Assembly: GCA_022823225.1 (NCBI GenBank)
Contig: JAJDXM010000053.1
Coordinates: 1 to 32,539 of the forward strand
From: Gemmatimonadota bacterium
Lineage (GTDB): Bacteria > Gemmatimonadota > Gemmatimonadetes > Longimicrobiales > Gaopeijiaceae
Reading direction: 5' to 3'
DNA length: 32,539 bases
Below are positions 21,339-30,753 of the stretch, one piece after another. Within the stretch, counting starts at the first letter, position 1. Each line of letters starts with the position of its first letter. Both the position numbers and the translations under genes were made by a program. A model generated the notes under the pieces. The model was not told the origin of the DNA and did no database searches. It saw only the letters and a list, made by a program, of their open reading frames with translations.

Positions 21339-24300
21339 GTGATCCGGCAGATGTCCCCCCCTGCCCCCCCCGTGCCGCAGAGCCTCGATCCCCGTGATGC
21401 CGGGACCGTCGCCCGCGAACTGTTCGGTATCGATGGAGAAGCGACGCGGCTGCCTGGCGAGTTCGACCGCAACTTCCATCTGACCGGTGCGGACGGCGAC
21501 TTCGTCCTCAAGGTGAGTCCCGTGCGCAGAGGGCCGGTCCTCGACCTGATCACCTCCTGTCTCGCGCGCCTGGAGACTCCGCGGACACGAGGGCGCCTTC
21601 CCCGGCCGCTGCCTGCGGTCGGCCTCGCCGGAGGCGGTCGCCGTCACGTCGCGGAGGTGGTCCTGCACGAAGAGCCGTCCGTTGCCTGCGCGCTCACCTA
21701 TGTGGAGGGAATGCCCCTCGCCGAGGCGCGCCCCCGCCCGATGCGGGTACTGGAGGAGCTTGGGGTGCTGCTCGCCGAGCTGGACGAGGCCCTCGCCGAA
21801 TTCGATCACGCGGCGCTGACGCGCGACTTCGCCTGGAGGATGGAGACAGCCCCGACGACGATCCGGGACCGCCTGGACGACCTCGCCAGCGGGCGCGAAC
21901 TCGTCACGGCGACCCTCGCGCGCGCCACGGAACGACTCGACCCGGTGCGGGACCGGCTCCCCGTCACCGTGATCCACAACGACGCGAACGACTACAACGT
22001 GCTGGTGAAGCCCTCGGTGGGCGGGATGCGCCTTGCGGGTCTGATCGACTTCGGTGACGTGGTGCGGGGCTGGCGCGCCGCCGAGGTCGCCGTCGCGGCC
22101 ACCTACGCGATGATGGGGCTCCCGGATCCACTCGAGGCCGCCTGCGCGATCGTGCGCGGCTACGCGGCCACGTCGGCGCTCGGCGAAGCGGAGTGCCGGG
22201 CAATCGTCCCGATGGTCGCGCTGCGGCTCTGCCTTTCGGTGTGCGTGCAGGCCGGGGAGATGCGCAGGCAGCCGGACAACGCCTACCTGGCCGTCAGCCA
22301 GAAGGACGCGTGGGAACTCCTGCGGGTGCTGGCCCGGTGCGACTGGAGGATCGCCGAGTTCCGGATCCGCGAGGCCGCGGGCCTGCCCCCCAATCCGGCG
22401 CTGGCGGCGCCGGCGCTGGCGACGGCCCTGTCCGGGGGACCGCAGGCCTCCCTGATGACGCCGGAAGTCCTCGCCCGCCCCCACACGCTGGACACTTCGG
22501 TGGGAAGTCTCGATCTCCCCCACCCGGAGATCCTGGCCGCCGGCGGCGCGCTGGAGCGCTGGATCGAAGCGGAGGTCGCCGCGCATGGGGCCACCGTGGG
22601 AATCGGCCGCTACGGCGAGGCGCGCCTCTTCTACCACGCCCCGGACTTCCACGCGCCCGGAAACGACGGCCCCGAGGCGCGCACCATCCATCTCGGGCTC
22701 GATCTCTTCGCCGCGGCGGGCACGGCGGTACACAGTCCGCTGCCCGGGACGGTCGTCTCGGTCGCGGACAACAATCAGCCGTGCGACTACGGTCCCACGG
22801 TCATCCTGCGGCACGACCTCGGCGGCGGCGCCGGCTTTCACACGCTCTACGGCCACCTCGACCGCGCCACCCTCCGCCACCTGACGCCCGGCCGGGACAT
22901 CGAAGCCGGCGATATCGTCGGCTGGCTCGGGAGCGCGGAGGTGAACGGCGGCTGGGCACCCCACCTGCACTTCCAGGCGATCGCGCTGGACCCCCTGCAC
23001 GACGACGGCATGGAGGTCGAGGACGCGGGAAACTATCCCGGAGTCGCGCTTCAGCGCCTGCGCGCGGTCTGGGGGAGCATTCTTCCCGACCCCTCCGCGC
23101 TCAGCGGCCTCCCCCCGGGGACCGACACCGCGACCGGCCCCGACGAGGACCCCGTCTTGCGAAAACGCGATCTAACGGCAAAGCGCAAGACGGTTCTGGG
23201 TTCGTCCCTCAGTCTGTCTTACGCCGACCCCATCCACGTCGTGCGGGGCGTCGGGGCCTACCTCTACGACAACGCCGCGCGCCGGTATCTCGACACCGTC
23301 AACAATGTGCCGCACGTCGGACACGGAAACCGCCGCGTGGCCGAGGCGATCGCTCGGCACTCCCGAGTGCTGAACACCAACACGCGCTACCTCCACGGAG
23401 AGATCGTGGCGCTCGCCGAAGAGCTCCTGGCCGGCTTCCCCGCCCCGCTGGAGGTCGCCTTCCTGGTCTGCTCGGGCAGCGAGGCGAACGAACTCGCGCT
23501 CCGCATGGCGCGCTGTCACACCGGCGGCGACGGGGTGGTGTGCCTCGAGGGCGGATACCACGGCAACACCGGGGCCCTGGTCGAGGTCAGCCCCTACAAG
23601 TTCGACGGGCCGGGCGGGAGCGGGCCGGGTGCGCGGGTGGCGGTGGCGCCGATGCCGGACATCTACCGCGGCCGTTTCCGCGCGGGCCATGGCGCGGACG
23701 ACGGCAAACTCGGGCAGCGCTACGCGGACGAGGTCGCCGGCGCCGCCACCCGCCTGGACCGGTCCGCCGGCGGTCCCGGGGTCGCGGCATTCATCGCGGA
23801 GCCCATCCTGAGCTGCGGGGGCCAGATCGAGCCGCCTCCCGGATACCTCGCGGCGGCCTTCCGTCACATCCGGCGGGCGGGAGGCGTATGCATCGCGGAC
23901 GAGGTGCAGGTCGGCTTCGGCCGTGTCGGCGACGCCTTCTGGGGATTCGAGCTGCAGGACGTGGTACCCGATATCGTCACCCTGGGGAAACCCATGGGGA
24001 ACGGACACCCCATCGCTGCGGTGGTGACCACGCGGGAGATCGCCGATTCCTTCGCCAACGGCATGGAGTACTTCAGCACCTTCGGCGGAAACCCGGTCTC
24101 CTGCGCCGCCGCGCGTGCGGTTCTGGCCGAAATCCGGGAGCGTCGGCTGCAGGAAAGGGCGCGCGACGTGGGAGGGAGACTCCTGGGCAAGCTGCGCGAA
24201 CTGACCCGGGATCACCCCTTCGCGGGCGACGTGCGGGGACGCGGCCTCTTCCTGGGCATCGAGTTCGTGCGCGACCGGGAGACCCGCAAGCCATACGGGG

Positions 24301-24482
24301 AAGCGTGCGCCTACCTGGTCAGCCGCGCCCGCGAGATGGGCGTGCTGCTCAGCGCCGACGGTCCCGCCCACAACGTGATCAAGATCAAGCCGCCTCTGGT
24401 TTTCGGTCATGGGGAGGCGGATCTCCTCGTGGAGACGCTGGCCCGGATCCTGAACGAGAGCGCGATGACCGCACGGGTCTGA
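21339..24482 (+). CDS. Tri-domain fusion: APH-type kinase, M23-like domain, class III aminotransferase/phospho-lyase
   Basis: The product has 1047 residues. Domain one (about 15-345) is an aminoglycoside-phosphotransferase/hydroxylysine-kinase fold: Lys58 (FVLKVS), HNDANDYN (213-220, catalytic Asp215, Asn220) and IDFGD (236-240). Domain two (about 400-560) is M23/LytM-like with all zinc ligands: HLGLD (451-455), YGHL (504-507) and HLHF (542-545). No signal peptide is seen, so it is presumably cytoplasmic. Domain three (about 615-1040) is a class III PLP enzyme with [11 protein letters not shown] (711-721), Asp854 ([11 protein letters not shown]) and PLP lysine Lys884 ([11 protein letters not shown]). 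It resembles ethanolamine-phosphate and phosphohydroxylysine phospho-lyases. The kinase would phosphorylate an amino alcohol and the lyase would release ammonia, phosphate and an aldehyde; the substrate is inferred. Start is GTG 21339; ATG 21351 is possible. Confidence 0.88.
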   Translation: MIRQMSPPAPPVPQSLDPRDAGTVARELFGIDGEATRLPGEFDRNFHLTGADGDFVLKVSPVRRGPVLDLITSCLARLETPRTRGRLPRPLPAVGLAGGGRRHVAEVVLHEEPSVACALTYVEGMPLAEARPRPMRVLEELGVLLAELDEALAEFDHAALTRDFAWRMETAPTTIRDRLDDLASGRELVTATLARATERLDPVRDRLPVTVIHNDANDYNVLVKPSVGGMRLAGLIDFGDVVRGWRAAEVAVAATYAMMGLPDPLEAACAIVRGYAATSALGEAECRAIVPMVALRLCLSVCVQAGEMRRQPDNAYLAVSQKDAWELLRVLARCDWRIAEFRIREAAGLPPNPALAAPALATALSGGPQASLMTPEVLARPHTLDTSVGSLDLPHPEILAAGGALERWIEAEVAAHGATVGIGRYGEARLFYHAPDFHAPGNDGPEARTIHLGLDLFAAAGTAVHSPLPGTVVSVADNNQPCDYGPTVILRHDLGGGAGFHTLYGHLDRATLRHLTPGRDIEAGDIVGWLGSAEVNGGWAPHLHFQAIALDPLHDDGMEVEDAGNYPGVALQRLRAVWGSILPDPSALSGLPPGTDTATGPDEDPVLRKRDLTAKRKTVLGSSLSLSYADPIHVVRGVGAYLYDNAARRYLDTVNNVPHVGHGNRRVAEAIARHSRVLNTNTRYLHGEIVALAEELLAGFPAPLEVAFLVCSGSEANELALRMARCHTGGDGVVCLEGGYHGNTGALVEVSPYKFDGPGGSGPGARVAVAPMPDIYRGRFRAGHGADDGKLGQRYADEVAGAATRLDRSAGGPGVAAFIAEPILSCGGQIEPPPGYLAAAFRHIRRAGGVCIADEVQVGFGRVGDAFWGFELQDVVPDIVTLGKPMGNGHPIAAVVTTREIADSFANGMEYFSTFGGNPVSCAAARAVLAEIRERRLQERARDVGGRLLGKLRELTRDHPFAGDVRGRGLFLGIEFVRDRETRKPYGEACAYLVSRAREMGVLLSADGPAHNVIKIKPPLVFGHGEADLLVETLARILNESAMTARV

Positions 24483-24545
24483 GCCGAGCCGTCCGGGGCG
24501 ACGCCGCCGCGCGGCGACACCGCAGCGCCACCGTGGCGGCGACCG

Positions 24546-25172
24546 CTACGGGTATAGCCGCCGCAGGGTCCACCCCCCGGCGCCATCCCGCTCGTATGCG
24601 AAGCGGTCGTGCAGCCGCGAGGATCCCTCCTGCCAGAACTCGATCGCTTCCGGGACGATGCGGAAGCCGGACCAGTTCGGCGGCCTGTGGACGCCCCTGT
24701 GCGCAAAGCGATCTTCCAGCAACCGCACGCGGCCCTCCAGCGCGGCCCGGCTTTCCAGTTCCATGCTCTGGTCCGATGCCCAGGCACCGATGCGGCTCCC
24801 CCGGGGCCGGCTGGCGAAGTACGCGTCGGCCTCCTCGGGCGAGACCGGCTCGACGGCGCCCCGAATCCGCACCTGGCGCCCAAGGGGCTGCCAGTAGAAG
24901 GTCATCCCGGCCCGCGGGTGGGCCGCGAGCGACCGGGCTTTCGCAGATTCCAGATTGGTATAGAAGACGAATCCCTCCCCGTCGAATCCCTTCATGAGGA
25001 CCATCCGGCCCTCGGGGGTGCCGTCGGGATTCAGCGTGGACAGGCAGACCGCCTCCGCGAAGACGATCGCACTCTCGGCCTCGGCCGCCGCAAACCAGCG
25101 CCCGAACTGTTCGACCGGGTCCTCGGACATGTCACGGCGGGCCAGGCCGGCCGGCGGCGGACCCGGATTCAT
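24546..25172 (-). CDS. pdxH: Pyridoxine/pyridoxamine 5'-phosphate oxidase (PdxH)
   Basis: The product has 208 residues (family about 215). PdxH uses FMN and oxygen to make pyridoxal 5'-phosphate. Seen in order are DPVEQFGRWFAAA (18-30), LSTLNPDGTPEGRMVLMKGF (44-63), FVFYTNLESAKARSL (68-82), FYWQPLGRQVRIRG (92-105), ASDQS (131-135) and, at the end, WQEGSSRLHDRF and WTLRRLYP. These are the FMN and PLP contact blocks, all intact. The ATG overlaps the TGA of the START-SDR gene (ATGA); ATG 14 codons later is an alternative. It is the last gene of the rpiA operon and ends 63 bp from the convergent PLP-dependent fusion gene, which would consume its product. Confidence 0.93.
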   Translation of the reverse strand: MNPGPPPAGLARRDMSEDPVEQFGRWFAAAEAESAIVFAEAVCLSTLNPDGTPEGRMVLMKGFDGEGFVFYTNLESAKARSLAAHPRAGMTFYWQPLGRQVRIRGAVEPVSPEEADAYFASRPRGSRIGAWASDQSMELESRAALEGRVRLLEDRFAHRGVHRPPNWSGFRIVPEAIEFWQEGSSRLHDRFAYERDGAGGWTLRRLYP

Positions 25173-26560
25173 CGCCCCGGGCCGTTCGGGCCGGAGTGCC
25201 CCAGCTGGAAGGTCAGCGACTCGTCGAGGCCCTCCATGTCGAAGCGGAATCCGGTCCGCGCGGCGGCCTCCGGGATGACCCGGGCACCTTCCAGCAGCAG
25301 GACCTTGCCCATCTCGCCGAACATCCCCCTCACCGCCAGCGACGGAACCGGCACGAGCGTGGGGCGCTTGAGCACCCGTCCCAGGACCGTCGTGAATGTC
25401 GCGTTCGGGACCGGGTGCGGCGCCGTGGCGTTGACGGGTCCCCTCACCGAGGGGTTGGTGATCGCGTGGTGGATGAGTGCGACGAGGTCGTCGTGATCGA
25501 TCCAGCTCACATACTGTCGTCCCGAGCCGAGGCGGCCGCCGATCCCCATCTTGAACGGGAGGAGCATCGTGCCGAGCGCACCGCCCGCCGGACTGAGAAC
25601 CAGCCCGGTGCGGAGAAGGACCACGCGAACCCCCGACCGGCGCGCTCCGAGGGCCCTGGCCTCCCACTCACGGCAGAGATCGGCCAGAAAGCCCTTGCCG
25701 GGCCGGCTGGCTTCGGTCAGCCGTTCGGCGCCGCGGTTCCCGTACAGTCCGATCGCCGACGACGACACCAGGACGCGGGGAGGTCTGCGCAGCCCGTTGA
25801 GGGTCTCGGCCAGCAGCTGCGTGCCCTCCACCCGGCTCCGCCAGATCGTGCGCTTCTTCGCCGGTGTCCAGCGGCCGCGAGACAGGCTCTCGCCGGCGAG
25901 GTGCACCAGCGCGTCGATCCCCTCCAGGGCGCCGCGGTCGATCCGGCCCTCCATCGGATCCCAGAAGATCTCCCGGCTTCCCTCTCGGGGCTTTCGCCGC
26001 ACGATCGGCAGTACCCGGTGTCCTCCGGTGATCAGGAAGTTGCACAGCGCCGACCCGATGAAGCCTCCGGCACCGGTGACCGCAACCGTCAGGCGCGGTC
26101 CCCCGTAGAGCGCGTGACGGGCCATGTCGCGCGCAATCCGGATGCCCCGAAAGGCGAAGAAGCGCTTGAGCTCGGCTTCGACGACGCCGCGCGCGAAGAT
26201 CTGTCCGGCCGCCCCGCCCGGGGGCTCCCACTCGATGCGGTCCCTGAGCAGGGTGCCGCCCCCCGCAGCCTCGAATTCGTGGCTGTGCACCCATGACTCC
26301 AACGGTCCCGAGACCTGCTCGTCCCGGAAGAGCCGGCCCTCCTCGAATGCGGTGTGACGAAGCTTCATCTCTGCCGATATGGGGCCGCGCTTCGCGCGGA
26401 TGCGCACCACACCCCCATCGCCAATCCCGCCTTCGCGCGACAACACACGCACGTCCTCCCACGGGGGCAACAGGCGCTCCAGGGCCCCCCGGCGCATGTG
26501 CCACGCGAACACGTCGGCGGCCGGGAACGGGATCTCGGACTCGTGAACGAAGGTGGCCAT
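25169..26560 (-). CDS. START/SRPBCC domain fused to a TIGR01777 (YfcH/SDR39U1-type) epimerase
   Basis: The product has 463 residues. The N-terminal part (about 1-150) reads as a SRPBCC/START lipid-binding-type fold: FVHESEIPFPAADVFAWH, then MKLRHTAFEEGRLFRDEQ and SWVHSHEFE. The second part (from about 157) is an extended SDR with NAD(P)-binding TGAGGFIG (162-169), then the YfcH-like LVHLAGESLSRGRWT, the SSSAIGLYGN block with its tyrosine, and a C-terminal DUF1731-type end (RVIPEAAARTGFRF). The same fusion is known in other bacteria; its substrate is not known. It starts directly after the rpe stop (TAG then ATG) and overlaps pdxH, so it is co-translated within a sugar-phosphate/PLP operon. 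Confidence 0.87.
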   Translation of the reverse strand: MATFVHESEIPFPAADVFAWHMRRGALERLLPPWEDVRVLSREGGIGDGGVVRIRAKRGPISAEMKLRHTAFEEGRLFRDEQVSGPLESWVHSHEFEAAGGGTLLRDRIEWEPPGGAAGQIFARGVVEAELKRFFAFRGIRIARDMARHALYGGPRLTVAVTGAGGFIGSALCNFLITGGHRVLPIVRRKPREGSREIFWDPMEGRIDRGALEGIDALVHLAGESLSRGRWTPAKKRTIWRSRVEGTQLLAETLNGLRRPPRVLVSSSAIGLYGNRGAERLTEASRPGKGFLADLCREWEARALGARRSGVRVVLLRTGLVLSPAGGALGTMLLPFKMGIGGRLGSGRQYVSWIDHDDLVALIHHAITNPSVRGPVNATAPHPVPNATFTTVLGRVLKRPTLVPVPSLAVRGMFGEMGKVLLLEGARVIPEAAARTGFRFDMEGLDESLTFQLGHSGPNGPGR

Positions 26561-27247
26561 CTAATGTCGCGCTCCCGACCACGAGGTTCCGGCGACCGCC
26601 GAGCGAATGGCTTGCACCCCGGCAGCCGCGCCCCCGGGATGCCCGAACACGGCCGAGCCCGCCACCAGCACGGTCGCGCCGGCTGCGACGAGCGCGGGCG
26701 CGGTTTCGGCGTCCACGCCACCGTCGACCTGCAGCGCCACCTCACCCGGGCGTCGCGACTCGATCAGGGAACGGGCGCGGGCAACCTTGTCCACCGCTTC
26801 GGGAATGAAGGCCTGTCCCCCGAAGCCGGGGTTCACCGACATGATCAGCAGCAGGTCGATCCGGTCCACAACCTCGTCTACCGCGGACAGGGGGGTCGCC
26901 GGGTTGAGCGCCACCCCCGCCTTCGCTCCGAGTCCCCGGATCAGACCCAGGGTGCGATGCAGGTGCCCGGCGGCCTCGGCGTGCACGGTGATCACGTCCG
27001 CCCCGGCACGGGCGAAATCCGCCACGTAGCGGTCGGGGTCCGCGATCATCAGATGGACATCGACGGTGCGCTCGGTGACACCGCGCACCGCCTCGGCGAT
27101 CAGGGGTCCGATGGTGATGTTGGGAACGAAGTGGCCGTCCATCACGTCCACGTGGATCCACTCGGCGCCCGCGCGGTCCACCGCCCGGACCTCGCTGCCC
27201 AGTTCGGCGAACCGGCACGCCAGAAGCGATGGCGCGATCCTGACCAC
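26561..27247 (-). CDS. rpe: Ribulose-phosphate 3-epimerase
   Basis: The product has 228 residues, normal length. Rpe interconverts ribulose 5-phosphate and xylulose 5-phosphate in the pentose phosphate pathway. The TIM-barrel blocks are RIAPSLLACRF (3-13), HVDVMDGHFVPN (32-43, metal and catalytic Asp), DVHLM (63-67), SVNPGFGGQAF (137-147) and QVDGGV (173-178, second catalytic Asp). The start is GTG at 27247, five bases after GGAGG and one base after the rpiA stop. The longer frame upstream shadows rpiA. It abuts the START-SDR gene without a gap. Confidence 0.95.
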   Translation of the reverse strand: MVRIAPSLLACRFAELGSEVRAVDRAGAEWIHVDVMDGHFVPNITIGPLIAEAVRGVTERTVDVHLMIADPDRYVADFARAGADVITVHAEAAGHLHRTLGLIRGLGAKAGVALNPATPLSAVDEVVDRIDLLLIMSVNPGFGGQAFIPEAVDKVARARSLIESRRPGEVALQVDGGVDAETAPALVAAGATVLVAGSAVFGHPGGAAAGVQAIRSAVAGTSWSGARH

Positions 27248-27248
27248 A

Positions 27249-27983
27249 TCAACCTCCGGCAGCCAGTGGAAGCTCCCCGCCGCCTGCGGGCGCCACCCGG
27301 CGAACCCCGCCGGTCCCGGCAACCACGGCTTCGTGGGCCAGTCCCAGGAAAAGGCCCGATTCGACCACGCCCGCCCGACCCGCCAACCGCCTTTCCAGCT
27401 CCTCCGGGTCGTCGATTCCGTTGACGAACCTGCAGTCAATGATCATGAGCCGGTTGTCGGTCAGATAGACGTCGCCGTTCCTGTTCCTTCTTGGCTCCGG
27501 ATCGGCCCCGAGAGCCTCCAGCCATGCACGGTGGCTGTCGAATTCGAAGGGAACGACCTCAAGGGGCAGGCGGGTTCGCTCGCCGAGGCGGCTGACAAGC
27601 TTGGCCTCGTCCACGATCACAACGAAACGGGCAGACGCCTGCGCAACCATCTTCTCGCGCAGCAGCGCCCCCCCCAGCCCCTTGATGAGGTTGAGATGCG
27701 GGTCCACCTCGTCGGCGCCGTCCACCGTGAGATCGAGAGGCGCCAGTTCGCCGAGTGTCCCGAGAGGTATCCCCAGCCGGCGTGCATCCTTCTCGGTGCC
27801 GATCGAGGTTGGGACGCCCACGATGTCGGTGAGTTCACCGCTCGCCAGACGGGCCCCGAGGTGCTCCAGGAAGCAGGCCGCGGTAGAGCCGCTCCCCAAC
27901 CCCAGACGCATCCCCGAGGCCACGCCCGCAGCCGCTTCGCGCCCCGCCTGGCTCTTCAGGTCTTCGACTGTGGATCGGACCAA
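27249..27983 (-). CDS. rpiA: Ribose-5-phosphate isomerase A
   Basis: The product has 244 residues. RpiA interconverts ribose 5-phosphate and ribulose 5-phosphate. Motifs are GLGSGSTAACF (28-38), VPTSIGTEKDA (57-67), VDGADEVDPHLNLIKGLGG (87-105) and LLREKMVA (107-114, catalytic Glu110). The C-terminal tail (RRVAPAGGGELPLAAGG) is variable. The only plausible start is TTG at 27983, with no strong ribosome site. It heads a four-gene minus-strand operon with rpe, START-SDR and pdxH, and is divergent from the DAHP synthase gene across 261 bp. Confidence 0.94.
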   Translation of the reverse strand: MVRSTVEDLKSQAGREAAAGVASGMRLGLGSGSTAACFLEHLGARLASGELTDIVGVPTSIGTEKDARRLGIPLGTLGELAPLDLTVDGADEVDPHLNLIKGLGGALLREKMVAQASARFVVIVDEAKLVSRLGERTRLPLEVVPFEFDSHRAWLEALGADPEPRRNRNGDVYLTDNRLMIIDCRFVNGIDDPEELERRLAGRAGVVESGLFLGLAHEAVVAGTGGVRRVAPAGGGELPLAAGG

Positions 27984-28244
27984 GGGTTCGCCGGGGACTT
28001 GAGGATTCGATTGCCTGCCACGAGGTCAAATCTATGCCGGTACGACTACGGTCACCAGTTGCGACACCGCCTCGCGATCCCGGCACGCCCCCTGGCAGTC
28101 CATGGACCCGCACGGCACCACGCGGACACGCCGGGGCGCTTTACACCGCCGTCGAAATGGTCATCTTCACAGACCGGCCGTTCCCGGGAAACCCCCTTCC
28201 CCGGCCGGAAGGAAGCAACCCGCTACCCAAGGGCACCATGCGCC
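27984..28244. other. Divergent intergenic region between rpiA and DAHP synthase
   Basis: This stretch of 261 bp has no supported gene. It must hold promoters for both directions. Weak -10-like hexamers can be found, for example TAGATT reading toward rpiA, but none has a well-spaced -35 partner. No tryptophan- or tyrosine-type operator, leader peptide or attenuator was recognised in front of the aromatic gene. An AAGGG lies about 11 bases before the DAHP synthase ATG. Confidence 0.4.
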
Positions 28245-29261
28245 ATGATCATCGTTGCCGAGAAGGGCATCGCGCCCGACCAGCTTGACCGTATTCGCGA
28301 GCGCGTGGAGGCGTTGGGCCTCCGCACGCACATCTCCGTGGGCGAGAGCCGCACCATCATCGGCTGCATCGGTGACGAGGCGCGCCTGAGCCACGTTGCG
28401 CTGCTTTCCATCCCCGGGGTCGACTCGGTTCACCCGGTCATGCGGCCGTACAAGCTGGCCGCCCGGGATTTCGCCGCCGACCCGACCACGAAGATCCCGG
28501 TTGGGAACAGGATGTTCGGGGGCAGGGCATGCCTGGTGGCCGCCGGTCCCTGCTCGGTCGAGGGAGCGGACATGATGGCCGAAACCGGACGGGCCGTGGC
28601 GCGCCAGGGCGCCGCGCTGTTGCGTGGCGGCGCCTTCAAGCCCCGCACCTCGCCCTACTCCTTCGACGGGCTCAAGGAGGAGGGGCTGCGGATTCTCCGC
28701 GAAGTTCGCGAGGAGACCGGCCTACCGGTCGTCAGCGAGGTGCTGGATCCCCGTCACGCCGAGCTGGTGGCAGGATATGTGGACATGCTCCAGATCGGGA
28801 CCAGGAACATGCAGAACTTCGCCCTGCTCAGGGAGGTCGGGCAGCTGCACCGGCCGGTCCTCCTCAAGCGCGGCATGTCGGCGACGCTCAAGGATCTGCT
28901 GCTGGCGGCCGAATACGTGATGAGCCGCGGGAACATGCAGGTCGTGCTGTGCGAGCGCGGGATCCGCACCTTCGGGGGAGAGACGCGCAACACCTTCGAC
29001 CTGGCGGCGATCCCGTGGCTCAAGATGGAGACGCACCTGCCGGTGATCGCCGACCCCTCGCACGCGGGGGGGCGCCGGGACCTGGTCGCTCCGCTGAGTT
29101 TCGCCGCCGTGGCGGCCGGCGCCGACGGGCTGATCGTCGAAGTGCACCCCGATCCGGAGTCGGCAATGTCGGATGGCGACCAGTCGCTGACCTTCGCCGG
29201 GTTCGAGGCGCTGATGCGCGACCTGCAGGTGTTCGTGGAAGCGGCAGGGCGTTCGCTGTAG
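28245..29261 (+). CDS. aroF: 3-deoxy-7-phosphoheptulonate (DAHP) synthase with N-terminal regulatory domain
   Basis: The product has 338 residues. It condenses phosphoenolpyruvate and erythrose 4-phosphate, the first step of the shikimate pathway. Residues about 1-70 form a ferredoxin-like (ACT-like) regulatory domain (MIIVAEKGIAPDQLDRI, then IPGVDSVHPV). The catalytic barrel has AAGPCSVEG (99-107), GGAFKPRTSPYSFDG (128-142), LLKRGMSATLKD (206-217) and DPSHAGGRRDLV (270-281). This is the Thermotoga-type class I enzyme, probably feedback-regulated through the N-terminal domain. The ATG at 28245 is chosen since homologs begin this way; a nearby ATG at 28238 is out of frame. It is a single-gene unit, divergent from rpiA and convergent with argH. 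Confidence 0.94.
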   Translation: MIIVAEKGIAPDQLDRIRERVEALGLRTHISVGESRTIIGCIGDEARLSHVALLSIPGVDSVHPVMRPYKLAARDFAADPTTKIPVGNRMFGGRACLVAAGPCSVEGADMMAETGRAVARQGAALLRGGAFKPRTSPYSFDGLKEEGLRILREVREETGLPVVSEVLDPRHAELVAGYVDMLQIGTRNMQNFALLREVGQLHRPVLLKRGMSATLKDLLLAAEYVMSRGNMQVVLCERGIRTFGGETRNTFDLAAIPWLKMETHLPVIADPSHAGGRRDLVAPLSFAAVAAGADGLIVEVHPDPESAMSDGDQSLTFAGFEALMRDLQVFVEAAGRSL

Positions 29262-29328
29262 CAGTTCCGCGGATCGTCGCCGCGCGGCACCGGCGGTTGC
29301 GACATCGTCCCCGGACGGCGCGGCGCAC

Positions 29329-30729
29329 TCAGGCTTGTGCCAGCGCGCGCTCCAGCGCCCGGAGCTGTTGCCCGACGGCCTCGGCGGAGGTGCCGCCGCG
29401 AACCGCACGCGACTGGACGGAGGCCGCCGGGTCGAAGATCTCGAAGACCTCCGGGCCGAAGTCCGTATGCACGGCGCGCATCTCTTCCAGGGTGAGCTCG
29501 CTGAGCTCCCTGCCCGAGCTCTCCGCGACCCGGACCAGCGCCCCGGCCAGGTGGTGGCTCTCGCGGAACGGGACGCCGCGGCGCACGAGGTGGTCGGCCA
29601 GGTCGGTCGCGAACATTTCGGCGCGCAGGGCCTCGCCTATCCGGGCCCGGACCAGGGTCATGCTGTCCAGGGCCCCGCTCATGGCGGGCAGAACCATCGC
29701 CAGCGTGTCGACGGAGTCGAATACGACCTCCTTGTCCTCCTGCAGGTCCCGGTTGTAGCCGGCGGGCAGTCCCTTCAGCACGGTCAGGATTCCCGTCAGG
29801 TTGCCCAACAGCCTGCCTGACTTCCCGCGGGTGAGTTCGGCAACGTCCGGATTGCGCTTCTGCGGCATCAGCGATGACCCGGTCGTGAAGCCGTCCCCGA
29901 GCCGCACGAAGCCGAACTCGGCGGTCGAAAAGAGGACCAGATCCTCGGCGAGCTGCGAGAGGTGGATGCCGGTCATGGCCGCTCCGAAGACCAGCCGCGC
30001 CGCCCAGTCCCGGTCCGACACTCCGTCCATCGAATTCTCCGTGACCCGGCTGAAGCCCAGGTCCGCTGCGAGCGCCTTCCTGTCGACATCGAAGGGGCAC
30101 CCCGCCAGGGCGCCCGATCCGAGCGGCAGAACGTCACACTCGCCGAGCACGGCCCGCAGGTGCTCCAGGTCGCGCACCAGGGGCCAGGCGCGAGAGAGGA
30201 GCCAGTGCGCGGCCGGCACCGGCTGAGCCTGCTGCAGGTGGGTGTAGCCGGGCATCACGATACCGGTCGACTCGCGCGCCTTTGCGGCGATCACGCCGAC
30301 CATGCCGGCCAGATCCCCGCGCAGGGCGTGGATCGCCTCCTTGCCCCACAGGCGGAAATCGGTCGCCACCTGATCGTTGCGCGAGCGGCCGGTATGGAGC
30401 TTGCCTCCGGTCGGGCCGATCGTCTCCGTGAGCAGCCGCTCGACGACCGAGTGGATGTCTTCGTCGGGCAGGTCCTCCGGTCCCGCCAGGTTTTCCAGCG
30501 TGCGGGCCACGGCAACGAGACCCTCGTCGATCAGGGTCGCTTCGTCCGGCGATATGATCCCCGCGCGGCGCAGGCCGCGCGCCCACGCCCGGCTGCCCTC
30601 GATATCGTGCCGCCACAGACGCCAATCCACCTGCAACGACCGGTTCAGCGCCTCCATCTCGCCGGCGAGGACACCCTCGAATCGCCCTCCCCAGAGGGGA
30701 TGGCCCGACCGATCGCCCCGCGCGTCCAC
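29329..30729 (-). CDS. argH: Argininosuccinate lyase
   Basis: The product has 466 residues, the usual length. It cleaves argininosuccinate to arginine and fumarate, the last step of arginine synthesis. Motifs are LWGGRF near the N-terminus (12-17), HTGRSRNDQVATD (112-124), YTHLQQAQPVP (162-172, with catalytic His164) and the fumarate-lyase signature GSSLMPQKRNP (284-294, catalytic Ser on the mobile loop). The start is GTG at 30729. It lies 24 bp downstream of argG on the same strand, so both are probably one transcript controlled by the ArgR-like sites upstream of argG. Confidence 0.96.
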   Translation of the reverse strand: MDARGDRSGHPLWGGRFEGVLAGEMEALNRSLQVDWRLWRHDIEGSRAWARGLRRAGIISPDEATLIDEGLVAVARTLENLAGPEDLPDEDIHSVVERLLTETIGPTGGKLHTGRSRNDQVATDFRLWGKEAIHALRGDLAGMVGVIAAKARESTGIVMPGYTHLQQAQPVPAAHWLLSRAWPLVRDLEHLRAVLGECDVLPLGSGALAGCPFDVDRKALAADLGFSRVTENSMDGVSDRDWAARLVFGAAMTGIHLSQLAEDLVLFSTAEFGFVRLGDGFTTGSSLMPQKRNPDVAELTRGKSGRLLGNLTGILTVLKGLPAGYNRDLQEDKEVVFDSVDTLAMVLPAMSGALDSMTLVRARIGEALRAEMFATDLADHLVRRGVPFRESHHLAGALVRVAESSGRELSELTLEEMRAVHTDFGPEVFEIFDPAASVQSRAVRGGTSAEAVGQQLRALERALAQA

Positions 30730-30753
30730 GGTGCCGGCTGCCAGTCCGTTCGG

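Noticed and set aside
20814-23000. Minus-strand open frame of 728 codons
   Set aside because: It is antisense to the end of the ALDH gene and the start of the fusion gene, which have clear domains. No motif was found in it.
24483-24545. Possible terminator between the convergent fusion and pdxH genes
   Set aside because: CGCCGCGCGGCG is palindromic, but it is short and no T-run follows on either strand. No Rho-independent terminator could be supported anywhere in the window.
22193-24997. Frame of 934 codons on the plus strand within the fusion gene region (22193-24997)
   Set aside because: It overlaps the kinase-M23-phospho-lyase gene in another frame and is almost entirely Arg, Gly, Pro and Ala, typical of a GC-driven shadow frame.
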